Shown in pieces: positions 9,139 through 19,000 of a stretch of DNA of 64,000 bases. The translations under genes were made by a program, and so were the position numbers. The first letter of the stretch is position 1. Every line of letters starts with the position of its first letter. Origin of the DNA: Haloarchaeobius amylolyticus. Lineage in GTDB: Archaea; Halobacteriota; Halobacteria; Halobacteriales; Natrialbaceae. The stretch lies in the NCBI RefSeq assembly GCF_026616195.1, contig NZ_JANHDH010000003.1, positions 62,001-126,000 of the forward strand, given 5' to 3'. Under the pieces are notes generated by a model that saw only the letters and a program-made list of their open reading frames with translations, made no database searches and had not been told where the DNA came from.

Positions 9139-10512
9139 ATGCCGCCGACGAATTTCGGGTACGTCACGCCCGAGAACCTCCCCCTGTTCACGGACCGGTA
9201 CGAACTGACGATGCTGCAGGGGTACCACTCGCAGGGCCACGACCCGGAGGCGACGTTCAGCCTCTTCTTCCGGGACTTGCCCGACCAGCGCGGGTACGCC
9301 ATCGCGGCCGGCCTCGAACAGGCGCTGCACTACGTCGATACCCTGGCGTTCGGCGAGCGTGCCCTCGCACACCTCGAGACCGAGGGCTTCTCCGAGGACT
9401 TCCTCGAGCGTCTCCGCGAGTTCTCCTTCTCGGGGGAGATTCGCGCCGTCCCCGAGGGGACGCCGGTGTTCCCGAACGAGCCCCTGCTCGAGGTCACCGC
9501 GCCCATCTTCGAGGCGCAGCTCCTCGAGACCGCGCTCATCAACCAGGTCAGTTTCCAGACCCTCGTCGCCACGAAGGCGCGGCGGATGCGCGACGTGGTC
9601 GACCGGTTCGGCGAGGACCAGTCGCTGGTCGACTTCGGCTCCCGTCGGGCGCACGGGACGGATGCGGGGCTGAAAGCCGCCAGAACGGCCTACCTCGGTG
9701 GGTTCACGGGTACCTCGAACGACGCCGCGGGTGAGGCCTTCGACATCCCGGTGTTCGGGACGATGGCGCACTCGTGGGTGCAGAGCTTCCAGACCGAACG
9801 CGAGGCGTTCGAGGCATTCGTCGCCGAGTACGGCGAGGAGAGCACCCTGCTCGTCGATACCTACGACACGGTCGCGGGTGCACGCCTCGCCGTCGAGGTC
9901 GCCGAAGAACACGGGGTCCCCCTCGACGGGGTCCGACTGGACTCGGGTGACCTCGTCGCGCTCTCGAAGGAGGTCGCCGACATCGTGGGCGATGCCGATA
10001 TCTTCGTCTCCTCCGGGATGGACGAGTTCAAGATACGCGACTTCCTGACCAGTGGCGGGGTTGCAGCGGGCTTCGGCCCAGGGACGAAACTCGTCACGAG
10101 TGCGGACCAGTCGTCGCTCGATGCCGTGTACAAGCTCGTCGCCGTCGAGGAGGACGGGGAGATGGCGCCCACGATGAAACTCTCCCCCGGGAAGGTCACG
10201 TATCCCGGGGCGAAGAGCGTTCGTCGCGTCACCCGTGATGGGTCGCCTGTCGAGGACGTCCTCGGCGTGCGCGATGAAGAACTGCCGGGACAGGAACTGC
10301 TCCAGCCCGTGGTCGAAGGTGGTCGCATCGTCGCCGACCTTCCGACGCTCGACGAGAGCCGGGATGTGGCACTCGAATCGGTCCGGCGGTTCCCCGAGAA
10401 CGTCCGCGCAATCGAGCAATCTGAATCGTATCCCGTCCGTGTCAGCGAGGGGCTCTCGACGACCACCGACGAACTCGAACGAGAACTCGAATCTCGTGTG
10501 GATCGCGAGTGA
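9139..10512 (+). CDS. pncB: Nicotinate phosphoribosyltransferase
   Basis: Makes nicotinate mononucleotide from nicotinate and PRPP in the NAD salvage pathway. The 457-residue protein has the family's N-terminal LFTDRYELTMLQGY, the central DFGSRRAHGTDAG (about residues 173-185), the substrate-site GTMAHSWVQ (about 209-217), LLVDTYDT, VRLDSGD and VSSGMDEFKI, and the late GPGTKLVTS. All are expected for an active enzyme. It is the last recognisable gene before the 9-bp repeat array; the first repeat-like sequence appears within about 20 bases of its stop. Confidence 0.95.
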   Translation: MPPTNFGYVTPENLPLFTDRYELTMLQGYHSQGHDPEATFSLFFRDLPDQRGYAIAAGLEQALHYVDTLAFGERALAHLETEGFSEDFLERLREFSFSGEIRAVPEGTPVFPNEPLLEVTAPIFEAQLLETALINQVSFQTLVATKARRMRDVVDRFGEDQSLVDFGSRRAHGTDAGLKAARTAYLGGFTGTSNDAAGEAFDIPVFGTMAHSWVQSFQTEREAFEAFVAEYGEESTLLVDTYDTVAGARLAVEVAEEHGVPLDGVRLDSGDLVALSKEVADIVGDADIFVSSGMDEFKIRDFLTSGGVAAGFGPGTKLVTSADQSSLDAVYKLVAVEEDGEMAPTMKLSPGKVTYPGAKSVRRVTRDGSPVEDVLGVRDEELPGQELLQPVVEGGRIVADLPTLDESRDVALESVRRFPENVRAIEQSESYPVRVSEGLSTTTDELERELESRVDRE

Positions 10513-11950
10513 GTCGCCGCCCCCTACTGTTGGCTGTGTAGGCTGTGCGAACATTCTACACTGTGTGAACTGTTCGAATTCTGCGCGGCTCGGGCGCTAT
10601 CAGGCCCGAAGGGCGACCGTTCTGGGATCTTCACCCACGGGAAGTTCTGAATGTGCACACATTGTACGAAGTCCACGAATTGTGCACGGTCTGAACCTCT
10701 GGGACTGTGTCTACTTCCCTCGGCTCTTTCTCTTCTGGTTCACTACTCAACTGTGAATACAGTGTACAATGTTTACACCGTGTACACGGTTTCAGATGTT
10801 TTGGCTGTCTGGACAGCGTTTGTGTCGATCTCCAGCTGGTTGAGGACACGATGTGTGTACTGTCTACACTGTGTAGGATGTCTATACTGTTGACACAGTA
10901 AACAGCACAGACAGTCCGAACTGGGTCGACAGTGCGCACCGCCTCAGCAGTCTCGACGGTCGAGACAGTCACTACGGTCCACGAGGTTGGAGAAGTGCAG
11001 GACGTCCACACAGTCTACACAGTGTGCAATTCCTGGGCAGTCCGTACGGTCTGAACTGCACGCGATGCGTAGAATGTACAGCTGCCCCTGGCAGTTTCGG
11101 CAGTCTACACCGCCTACACAGCCCACACTTTCCAATCCGCGGATGAACGCCTGAATAACTATCATTCGAGAGCACACAGTCTAAACTGTCTACAAAGTCT
11201 GGAAATAGAATGGGTCTGAACAGGAGATTCTGGCTTTTATGGCTGTAGCTACTATATTAAAATGTGTAGACCGTCTAAACATTCCTGTAAGTGTCTCTTC
11301 TCCACTTTCTACTCCTTGCACTCAGATTGCACCAGAAGATCGTGGATGCAGTTTACACGTCGTACAATGTCTGGACTGTGCTGACAGTCTCGACAGTACG
11401 CAGTGTGCACGATGCCTGGACCTCGATGACGGTGAGCTGGGGCTGGAACTCTCGAACTGTGCAAAATGTGTACACAGTATAGACTTTGTACACAATCCGC
11501 GCCGCTCAGACTGTATCCGCGGCCCACGCTGTCGAGACGGCTCACCCGTTCTGGGATCCGTCACACCGTCTACACTGTATACCCTTCGTACACTGCCCGG
11601 ACAGTTTCGACAGTCACCGAGTTCCAACTCCCACGGTCGTCCCATTTGAACGGAAAGGTGTGCACGGTTTAGACAGTTCACACTTCCCACACGCTCTCCC
11701 CGCCCTTACAGATGGGGACACCCGCGATTACCTCGCCGGAGACTCTGTCTACACTGTCTACACATCGTGGACCTCGTAGACTGTCTGAACTGTCAGCGAT
11801 ACCGTTAAGTCGTCGGGTGGAGACGGTACTGACCGTGCGGAACGCCCGCACCGCCTGCACGGCCCACACGGTGTAGAACGTCTACACCGTTTCGGCGTCC
11901 TGGGCCGTCTCGCGCCGCAGGCGGTGCGAACCGTCTACACAGTGTACACA
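10513..11950 (+). repeat. Contiguous degenerate 9-bp repeat array, putative centromere upstream of parA
   Basis: About 1.4 kb without a credible gene, made of tandem degenerate 9-mers close to TACACWGTS/GACAGTCTA, so that the palindromic core TACACWGTGTA recurs. The exact octamer GTCTACAC occurs at 10862, 11013, 11103, 11568, 11747, 11756, 11880 and 11933; its complement GTGTAGAC is at 11264. The pair at 11747 and 11756 shows the 9-base step directly, and the phase holds for stretches of 100 bases or more (for example 11385-11575). The clusters are strongest at 10741-10910, 11001-11120, 11345-11480, 11560-11600, 11740-11790 and 11865-11950. The last units end ten bases before the parA start, so the array covers the parA promoter. 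By analogy with RHH-type partition systems this is the likely DNA site for the ParA partner protein, and a site of parA autoregulation. Confidence 0.8.
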
Positions 11951-11959
11951 TCCACGACC

Positions 11960-12787
11960 ATGAGCACACCACGCGCGGTAAGCGTCGCCCTACAGAAAGG
12001 CGGCGTCGGGAAGACGACGATAGCCATCAACCTCGCGGAGCGACTCGCGAACCGGGGGCACGACGTCCTGCTCGTCGACCTCGACCAGCAGGGGAACGCG
12101 ACGGAAGGCGTCGGACTGGCAGACGCCTACACCGCGGAGACCCACATCGGGGACGTCCTCGTCGACGATGGCGATGCCACCCTGGGTGACATCATCCGGA
12201 CGACGGACACCCTCGACGTGTTGCCCGCGAACGAGGACCTCGACGGGGTCGAGAACACCATCCGGAGTGCGACCTTCGGCGAGCTCTGGATCCGGAACAA
12301 GATAATCGAACCACTGCTCGGTGACGAGTACGACTACATCGTCATCGACTCGCCCCCGAACCTCGGGCCGCTCTCGGACGCCTCGCTCATCGCGAGCCAG
12401 CACGTCATCGTCCCGCTCCGGATGAGCGAACCGAGCGTGAGTGGGTTCGAGCGCATGTTCAAACAGCAGATCGTCCCCATCCGCCAGGAGATCGACCTCG
12501 ACATCCTCGCCATCGTCCCGAACGCGACGTCCGGGACCAACGAGGAGAAGCGCATCATCACCGACCTGGAGGAGTCCCAGTTCGGCGAGTTCCTCCCCAC
12601 GTTCGGCCGGTCTGCACACTTCGACGACCCCGAATCCCCGGGGCCGGGCATCCGCGAACGCATCGCGTTCCGGCGCTCCTGGCGCGAGGGGCTCCCCCTC
12701 GCGGAGTACGACCCCGAGAACGACATGCTCGGGCGGCTGGACGAACTGGCCGGTGTCGTCGAGGACGGAGGTGTCGCAGATGCCTGA
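11960..12787 (+). CDS. parA: ParA/Soj-type partition ATPase
   Basis: A 275-residue Walker-type ATPase for DNA segregation. The deviant Walker A is KGGVGKTT (13-20), followed by VLLVDLDQQGNAT (37-49) and Walker B YIVIDSPPNLG (127-137). There is no N-terminal DNA-binding domain, so this is the short ParF/SegA-like class rather than the P1 ParA class. I chose the ATG at 11960 (MSTPRAVSVALQ); the frame upstream is repeat DNA that only by chance reads as VYTVYT. The gene overlaps the next gene by eight bases, a typical partition operon. Expression is probably repressed by the partner protein bound to the repeats around the promoter. Confidence 0.92.
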   Translation: MSTPRAVSVALQKGGVGKTTIAINLAERLANRGHDVLLVDLDQQGNATEGVGLADAYTAETHIGDVLVDDGDATLGDIIRTTDTLDVLPANEDLDGVENTIRSATFGELWIRNKIIEPLLGDEYDYIVIDSPPNLGPLSDASLIASQHVIVPLRMSEPSVSGFERMFKQQIVPIRQEIDLDILAIVPNATSGTNEEKRIITDLEESQFGEFLPTFGRSAHFDDPESPGPGIRERIAFRRSWREGLPLAEYDPENDMLGRLDELAGVVEDGGVADA

Positions 12788-13229
12788 CGACAACCGGTTC
12801 GCAGGCCTGAGCGAGGCCGTCGAGGGTGAGGAGGAGGTCGAGGAACCGGACGAGGTGGCTCCCGATGCCGACTCGGAGCCGACCCAGTCGACCGAATCGA
12901 CCGAATCAACCGAGCCTACGGCCGATTCGGCGTCGACGACCGAGGATACGGAATCCGAGGCTGAATCCACGGGTGAAGACGAGGAGCAGGAAGAAGAGAC
13001 GGACCCGTCCGCGTTCCCCTTCGACGCGACGAAGAAGAAGACGGTGTACGTGCGCGAGCCGACCATCGAGCGACTGGAGGACGCCCAGGCTCTGGTCGAC
13101 GCCCAGCTCCGGACCGAACACGACGTCCGGAGCCTGACCGGGCGCGAGTTCTACGACGCGGTGTTCCGTGTGGCGGCATCGGACACCGACGCGCTCATCG
13201 AGGAGATCATCGAGGCCCGCGAGGAGTAG
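12780..13229 (+). CDS. Putative centromere-binding partner of ParA (RHH-like)
   Basis: A 149-residue protein whose ATG overlaps the end of parA. Residues 1-80 are acidic, Ser/Thr/Glu-rich and probably disordered (STES/TEST repeats). Residues 85-149 are compact: a basic KKK followed by the strand KTVYVRE (87-93), a helix TIERLEDAQALVDAQL, a polar turn, then a second long helical region ending EEIIEAREE. Strand-helix-helix after a basic patch is the ribbon-helix-helix arrangement used by ParG, omega and SegB partners of short ParA ATPases. The assignment to RHH is inference from the pattern and position; no ParB-type HTH is present. The likely role is to bind the 9-bp array and stimulate ParA. 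Confidence 0.65.
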   Translation: MPDDNRFAGLSEAVEGEEEVEEPDEVAPDADSEPTQSTESTESTEPTADSASTTEDTESEAESTGEDEEQEEETDPSAFPFDATKKKTVYVREPTIERLEDAQALVDAQLRTEHDVRSLTGREFYDAVFRVAASDTDALIEEIIEAREE

Positions 13230-13419
13230 GTATACACCGTATGTCGCGATATAAAATCAGGCGGGCAGTGTGAACCCCAGCCTTCGCGAAGCACACGTTG
13301 GCAGCCGACGCGCTACTTGCGTCGAGAACCGTCAGTACAGGAAGAACAGGCACTCACACGTCTGACCAGTCGTACGCGAATCCGGCCGGCACGCGACAGT
13401 CAACTTCTCGCCGTTGCAG

Positions 13420-13842
13420 TCACTCCACGTGGTCAGGGACGGTCCCTGGCAGGTAGACGACCTTCTCACGGCCGGCCCTGATGCGGACGACCGAGTCCTC
13501 GCGCTCCATCCGTTTGAGGAGTCGGCTGAGCGAGGAACTCGACCATGCCGTGTGCTCGTAGAACGCTTGCTGACGCATCTTGCCGCCGTGAGCACGGAGC
13601 AACTCGGTGACGAACTGCTCGGGCAGCAGACCGAGTTCCTGCGTGACGTCGTTCGGCGTCTCGAGGGTCTCGGGCTCGAATCGATCGAAGAACTCCTGGT
13701 GTCGTACCCCGGAGGTTCCAGCCGGTTCCTCGAGCGGCTGGGCTGGTTGTTCGGGGCTCGCGTCGGGAGGGTCGGCTGTCTCGTTGAACCCGGTGAGGAC
13801 CCGGTCGAGACTGTCGCGTAACTTCGAGAGCTTCCGGTCCAC
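13420..13842 (-). CDS. Winged-helix DNA-binding protein
   Basis: A small protein with a coiled N-terminal part (DRKLSKLRDSLDRVL), a Pro/Glu-rich linker and a C-terminal winged helix of about 75 residues. The helix-turn-helix reads FVTELLRAHGGKMRQQAFY..TAWSSSSLSRLLKRMER, followed by wing residues VVRIRAGREKVVYLPG. The start is uncertain. An ATG at 13887 is possible, but a TATA-like aaatttt at about 13892-13898 would place the transcript start inside that extension, so I prefer the GTG at 13842 (140 residues). It lies just downstream of the ParA locus on the opposite strand; a link to segregation is not shown. Confidence 0.75.
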   Translation of the reverse strand: MDRKLSKLRDSLDRVLTGFNETADPPDASPEQPAQPLEEPAGTSGVRHQEFFDRFEPETLETPNDVTQELGLLPEQFVTELLRAHGGKMRQQAFYEHTAWSSSSLSRLLKRMEREDSVVRIRAGREKVVYLPGTVPDHVE

Positions 13843-13904
13843 AGTTGTTACTCCGTGGTACTCTCTGCTCCCCCTAATTCTGGGCATGCCAAATTTTGGA
13901 TGCG

Positions 13905-15581
13905 CTACGAGCGTTCGACGAGCGTCCGGAGTAACTTGCGTTCGCCGGCGCGGATGTGGTGATGGAACGTGGAGGGGGAGATGTCGAGGGACTCGGCGAT
14001 GTCGACGCCGGAGTTCTCGCGCGGCGATTCGAAGAACCCGGAGAAGAACGCGGCCTCGAGCGCGGCACGCTGTTTCTCGGTCAACTCGTCGGAGACGACG
14101 GACGAGAGTGACTGGGCCGGGTCGCTGTCTCGCGTCGTCTTCCTGTTCGCGACGACGGTCGTGTCCGGGTACTCCGCTTTGAACACGTCGAGGACGCGCC
14201 GGGTATCCGAGCCCGGTGGCAGGTGGATGGTGATGTCGAAGTGCCCGTCTTCGATGGTGAACCGGGCGATGCGACCGCCCATCTCGGCGACGGTCCAGAT
14301 GACCGGGGGTTCGCTGAGGCGCAACTCGAAGCGCGAGGTCTCGGCCTTCGGGTCGTCGATCTCGACCGCCTCGTGGTGGTCGAACCGGTCGACCAGCTCG
14401 TGGAGCACCTCGACGCCGTCGGCCGGGACGGTCCCGTACTGGAGGAACTCGCCGTCGCCGAGGGGGATGGTCCGGTCGATGGTGATCGACTCCCCGGGTG
14501 GGAGTGCCACGTCGATCTGGTCGAGGACGCTCGGAATCTGTACCTGGAGTTCGACGACCTCCTCGCCCAGCAGCGCCTGTTTCCGGTTGATGGCGTTGAT
14601 GGCGTGCCCGAGGACCTCACCGAGACGACCGATGACCTGCCGTTCTTTCGAATCGAACGCGTCGGAGGCGCTGGCCCGGAGGACCACCACCCCGTAGGCG
14701 GTCTCCTCGTGGACGACGGGGATGGCCGCGACGGCCCGCACGCCCGCCTCTCGGACACGCTCCTCCCAGGGGTTCCCGCCCTGGACGTCCTGTGCGACAG
14801 AGACGCTTCGGCTCCGGATGGCCTCGAATATCGGGTGGACCGGGTCGTCGTCGCGGGTGGGTGCCGCCTCGTCGGCCAGCGTTTCGGCTGGTGCACGGTC
14901 GATGCCAGCCTGGGCGCGGGCGGTGACCACGTCGTCTGTCCCGCCAGCCTCGGCGAACCAGGCGGAGTCGTAGAGGTCCGCCGCCGCGAGGTGTTCGCAG
15001 GCGAGGGACTCGACCTCCTCCCGGGTTGTCGAGCCGATGGCAAGGTGGGAGATCTCGTGGACGAGTTCGTTCAGGGAGTTCAGGGTCGCCAGCCGGTCGC
15101 GTTGCTGTTCGAGTTCTCGCTCCTGGGCCCGTCGCTCGATGGCGTGATGGACCGAGCGCACGAGCAGGCTGGCGTTGATCTCGCCCTTGACGAGGTACTC
15201 CTCGGCGCCGCGCTTGAGTGCCTCCATCCCGACGTCGCGGTCCTGGACGCCGGTGAGCACGACGATGGGAACGGTCTCGTCGTATTCCCTGACGCCATCT
15301 ACCGTCTCGAGGCCCCTGCTGTCGGGGAGGTTGAGGTCGAGGAGGACCGCGTCGGGCGGGTCGTCGTCGAGTCGGTCGAGGCCGTCCTGCAGCCGAGTCT
15401 CGTGTTGCAGGGTCGGACCCCAGTCGTCGGCAGTGACGGTCTTGTCGGGGTCGTCCGGTCTCCCCGCATCGTTCGCACGGACCTCGAGTTCCGTGGCGTC
15501 GTGCAGCAGTTCCTGGATGTAGCGCGCGTCGCCGGCGCTGTCCTCGATGAGCAATAGCGTGAGCGAGTCGTGGCCTTTCAT
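13905..15581 (-). CDS. Receiver-GAF-HTH_10 (bacterio-opsin-activator type) regulator
   Basis: A 558-residue transcription regulator. Residues 8-145 form a receiver with the acidic pocket in LIEDSAGD, phospho-acceptor Asp82 (LLDLNLP), Thr110 and Lys132. Residues about 185-335 are a GAF domain. Residues about 350-490 form the strand-rich Bat-type domain that precedes the HTH_10 helix-turn-helix near 500-552 (LTEKQRAALEAAFFSGFF, then SLDISPSTFHHHI). The family is known from Bat, the oxygen/light regulator of bacterio-opsin. Just upstream on the same strand lie a free receiver and a histidine kinase, so the three form one signalling unit; the kinase is the obvious phosphodonor, by inference. Confidence 0.9.
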   Translation of the reverse strand: MKGHDSLTLLLIEDSAGDARYIQELLHDATELEVRANDAGRPDDPDKTVTADDWGPTLQHETRLQDGLDRLDDDPPDAVLLDLNLPDSRGLETVDGVREYDETVPIVVLTGVQDRDVGMEALKRGAEEYLVKGEINASLLVRSVHHAIERRAQERELEQQRDRLATLNSLNELVHEISHLAIGSTTREEVESLACEHLAAADLYDSAWFAEAGGTDDVVTARAQAGIDRAPAETLADEAAPTRDDDPVHPIFEAIRSRSVSVAQDVQGGNPWEERVREAGVRAVAAIPVVHEETAYGVVVLRASASDAFDSKERQVIGRLGEVLGHAINAINRKQALLGEEVVELQVQIPSVLDQIDVALPPGESITIDRTIPLGDGEFLQYGTVPADGVEVLHELVDRFDHHEAVEIDDPKAETSRFELRLSEPPVIWTVAEMGGRIARFTIEDGHFDITIHLPPGSDTRRVLDVFKAEYPDTTVVANRKTTRDSDPAQSLSSVVSDELTEKQRAALEAAFFSGFFESPRENSGVDIAESLDISPSTFHHHIRAGERKLLRTLVERS

Positions 15582-15603
15582 GTGCGTGTCGTGTGAGTGG
15601 ATA

Positions 15604-16053
15604 TCAGTCGTCTGTCGGTGGGAGTTTCACCAGTTCGAACCAGAACTCCTCCAGCGTCCTGACCAGTTCGACGAAGTCGTCGGGACTGACCGGCTTGGTC
15701 AGGTATGCGTTCGTGTGGTTCTCGTAGCTCTTGACGATGTCCTCCTCGGCTTCGGAGCTCGTGAGGATGACGACGGGTATCTGGCTGAGAGTGGGGTCCG
15801 ACTTGACCTCTTCGAGGACCTCCAGTCCGTCCACCCGCGGGAGGTTGAGGTCGAGGAGGACGAGTTCTGGGGGCACCGCGTCGGCGTAGTCCCCACGCTG
15901 GTAAAGGTAGTCCAGTGCCGCCTCGCCGTCGTTGACGACGTGGAGTTCGTTGTTGATCTTCCCCTCCTTGAACGCCTCCTGTGTCAGGCGAACGTCGCCG
16001 GGGTTGTCTTCTACGAGCAGGATGTCGATCGGGTCGCTGTCTTGATGATTCAT
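15604..16053 (-). CDS. Single-domain response regulator (Rcp1 type)
   Basis: A 149-residue receiver with no output domain. Conserved residues are Glu15/Asp16 (LLVEDNPGD), phospho-acceptor Asp68 (VLLDLNLP), Thr98 (VILTSS) and Lys120 (YLTKP). The ATG overlaps the stop of the large histidine kinase gene by four bases (ATGA), so it is translationally coupled. Similar receivers partner phytochrome-like or PAS/GAF kinases and act by protein contacts or phosphotransfer. Its likely partners are the kinase upstream and the receiver-HTH_10 regulator downstream. Confidence 0.93.
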   Translation of the reverse strand: MNHQDSDPIDILLVEDNPGDVRLTQEAFKEGKINNELHVVNDGEAALDYLYQRGDYADAVPPELVLLDLNLPRVDGLEVLEEVKSDPTLSQIPVVILTSSEAEEDIVKSYENHTNAYLTKPVSPDDFVELVRTLEEFWFELVKLPPTDD

Positions 16054-19000
16054 TGAAGATCTCCGTCGGCCGGGATGGTGAACTTGAACGTCGAGCCCTC
16101 GTCCCGGTCGGACTCGACCCAGATCTGGCCATCGTGCCGGTCGATGATGCGCTGGCACAGCGCCAGCCCGATTCCGGTGCCCGAATACTCGTCGTGCGTG
16201 TGGAGTCGCTCGAACACCTCGAATATTCTGTCGTGCATGTCGGGGTCGATGCCGATGCCGTTGTCCTCGACGGCGAACACCCACTCGTCCCCCTCGCGGC
16301 TGGCATCGATGGTCACCTCCGGGTCCCGTTCGTCGTGTCGGTACTTCAGTGCGTTCGAGACGAGGTTCTGGAACACCTGTTCGAGCTGGTTCGCGTCGGC
16401 CTGCACGGTGGGTAACGAGCCGACGGTCACCGTCGCGTCCTCGTCCTGTATCTGCATCTCGAGGTTCTGGAGTGCCCGGTCGACGACCGCCTCGGTATCC
16501 GTGGGCTCGAACGACTCCGCCTCGGTGTCGATGCGCGAGTACGCCAGCAGGTCGTCGACCATGTCGCGCATCCGGTTCGCGCCGTCGACGGCGAACTCGA
16601 TGAACTCCTGGCCGTCCTCGTCGAGGTCGTCGGCGTAGCGCGACTCGACGAGCTGGAGGTAGTTCGAGACCATCCGGAGCGGTTCCTGGAGGTCGTGGGA
16701 GGTGATGTACGCGAAGTGTTCGAGGCGTTCGTTCGACTCCGCCAGGGCGTCGACCATCTCCTCGCGCTCCTGCCGGTAGGTATGGCGCTCGATGGCGGTC
16801 GCGAGCAGCGCCGAGACGCTCTGGACGAACGTCACGTCCTCGTCGCCGTACGAGCGTTGTTCCGTATCGTGGGTCCCGAGGATGCCCCACGGGTCGTCGT
16901 AGGGACCGATAACGGTGCTGATGCCGCTGGAGACGTCGTGGGAGGTGAGCAGGTCCGGGCCCGAGAACCGCGTCTCTGTCGCCATGTCCTCGACCACGAC
17001 GGGGCCGCTCGTGCGCAGGGTGTACGACGCCTGTGAATCGTCTTCGACGGCCGAGACGGTCGCCTCGCCGACGATGCCGTCGCGCCAGCCGACGCCCTGT
17101 CGCAACAGGAGTTCCTCCGCGTCCTCGTCGAGGTCGAGCACCTTGCAGTAGTCCACGTCGAGGACGTCGGTGACGAGGTCGCTCGCCATCTGGAACAGGT
17201 CGTCGAGGTCCGGCTGCTCGAGCGCGTATCGACCCAGCCGCGAGACGGCCTCCTGCTGTCGAGCCCGCGTCTCGAGGTCCTCCTCGTACTCCTTGCGGTC
17301 GGTGATGTCGCGGACGACCCCGACGCGGCCGCGGCCGCCCTCGACATCGAACTGCTTGAACCGGCTCTCGACGGTGATCGTCGCCTGCTCGGCTGTGTGG
17401 AGGCGCTCTTCGAATACGGCCACGTCCTGTCCGTCGTCCTCGAACAGGTCGTGGGCTTCGGCGTCGATGTCGTCGAACTTCTCGCCGAAGACGAGCGAGG
17501 CGTGACTGCCGAGCAGTTCGGCCCGGTCGAACCGCGTCATCGACACCATCGCGTCGTTCACGCGCTGGAAGCGGGCCGCTTCGTCGAGGACGTAGACGCC
17601 GTCGTCGACCGTCTCGACGATGCGTTCGTACTCGTGCAACTCGCGTTCCCGCTCGACGCTCTCGTAGGCGGCCTCGGCGTTCGCGGCGAGGAGTTCGATC
17701 AGGTGCTGGAGGTGCTCGTCGAAGGCGTCGACCTCCCGGGAGCCACAGATGAGGACGCCGTGGTCGCCCATCGGGACGAACACGCCGCCTCGCATCTCGG
17801 TCTCCTCGGTCGACGCGTCGTTGTACTCGACGTCGAGGATGTTCTCGAACCGCCGTGGCTCGCCGCCCTCGAACACGTGGCCGGTGAGGGTGCTGTCGTC
17901 GGCCGGGATCCGGGGGAGCGAATCTCGCATGAGTCCTTCCGCCATCGACGCCATACCGGGGTAGAGTTCGTCGCTGCACTCGTCGTAGCGGTAGACGCCG
18001 ACGCCGGGGACGTCGAGGACGTTGACGGCCGCCTCGACGATGACCTCGCTGACCTCCTCTTTCGTCGTCGCTCGCAGGAAGGCCTTCGCCGTCTCATTCA
18101 GCGTCCGCAGCTGGTTCTCTTCTCGCTTCCGTCTGGTGATGTCTCGGACGATGCCACACCGGCCTTGACCGTCTCCCGTCGGGAACTCCTGGAACCGACT
18201 CTCGACCGGGACCCGGTCGCCGTCGCTCGTGTGGAGTTCCAGCTCCAGCGTCGCCGTCTCCTGTTCGCCCCGGTGGATCTGCGCTTCGAGTTCCTCGACC
18301 TCGGGGGTCAGCTCGTCGTCGTAGACTGCTGCGGCGTGTCGGCCCAGGAGTTCGTCGCGGTCCCAGCCGGTCATCTCACAGAAGGCCCGGTTGGCGAGGA
18401 TGAACCGACCATCGTCGTCGACCGCGTAGACGCCGTCGTCGACCGTCTCGACGATGCGTTCGTACTGTTCGAGCTCGCGCTCGCGTTCGATGCGGGCGCT
18501 CACGTCCCTGACCACGCCGACGCGCTCGTAGACGCCGTCCGTGTCCGACAGGAGCGAGAAGGTCGCCTCGGCCTGGACGGTCTCGCCGCTCGCGGTGTTG
18601 ATGTCGGCCGTTATCATCGCCGTCTCCTTCGTCCCGGCCCGGAGGTCCGTCTCCCGGTCGTTCGCTCGCTCGATGGTCTCCTCGTCGACCACCTTCGAGG
18701 CGTGCGACCCGAGGAGTTCCGAACGGCTGTACCCGGTCAACTCGACGTAGGCGTCGTTGACCATCGTGAAGTAGCCGTCCGGGTCGACCGCGTAGACGCC
18801 GTCCTGCATCGTCTCGAGGATCTTCCGGTGGCGGTCCCAGGTCCGGCCCTGGTCGTCCGGGGGCCGCCACCAGAGGCGCGTCTCCTCACCGACGACCTTC
18901 GAATCGAGGTCGCCGCGACGCTCCAGGGATTCGAGCCGCTCTCTGGCCGTCTCAGGTGAACAGTCCAGCGACGCTGCGACCTCCTCGACCGTTCGAGGGG

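Noticed and set aside
9031-10554. A 507-codon minus-strand open frame
   Set aside because: Shadow of nicotinate phosphoribosyltransferase. It is the frame containing the ATG at 9042, so it does not supply a normal start for the AAA ATPase.
10570-10600. tRNA-like T-arm sequence ttcgaatt
   Set aside because: No matching acceptor or anticodon stem could be drawn around it. No tRNA gene was found in the window by eye.
10631-11779. Several short open frames with VYTVYTV- or CVDC-like proteins
   Set aside because: They come from the 9-base repeat, which reads as a three-residue period in all frames on both strands. They are by-products of the array, not genes.
10513-11950. CRISPR array
   Set aside because: The repeats are 9 bases, contiguous and degenerate, without constant-length repeats and unique spacers, and no cas gene is present.
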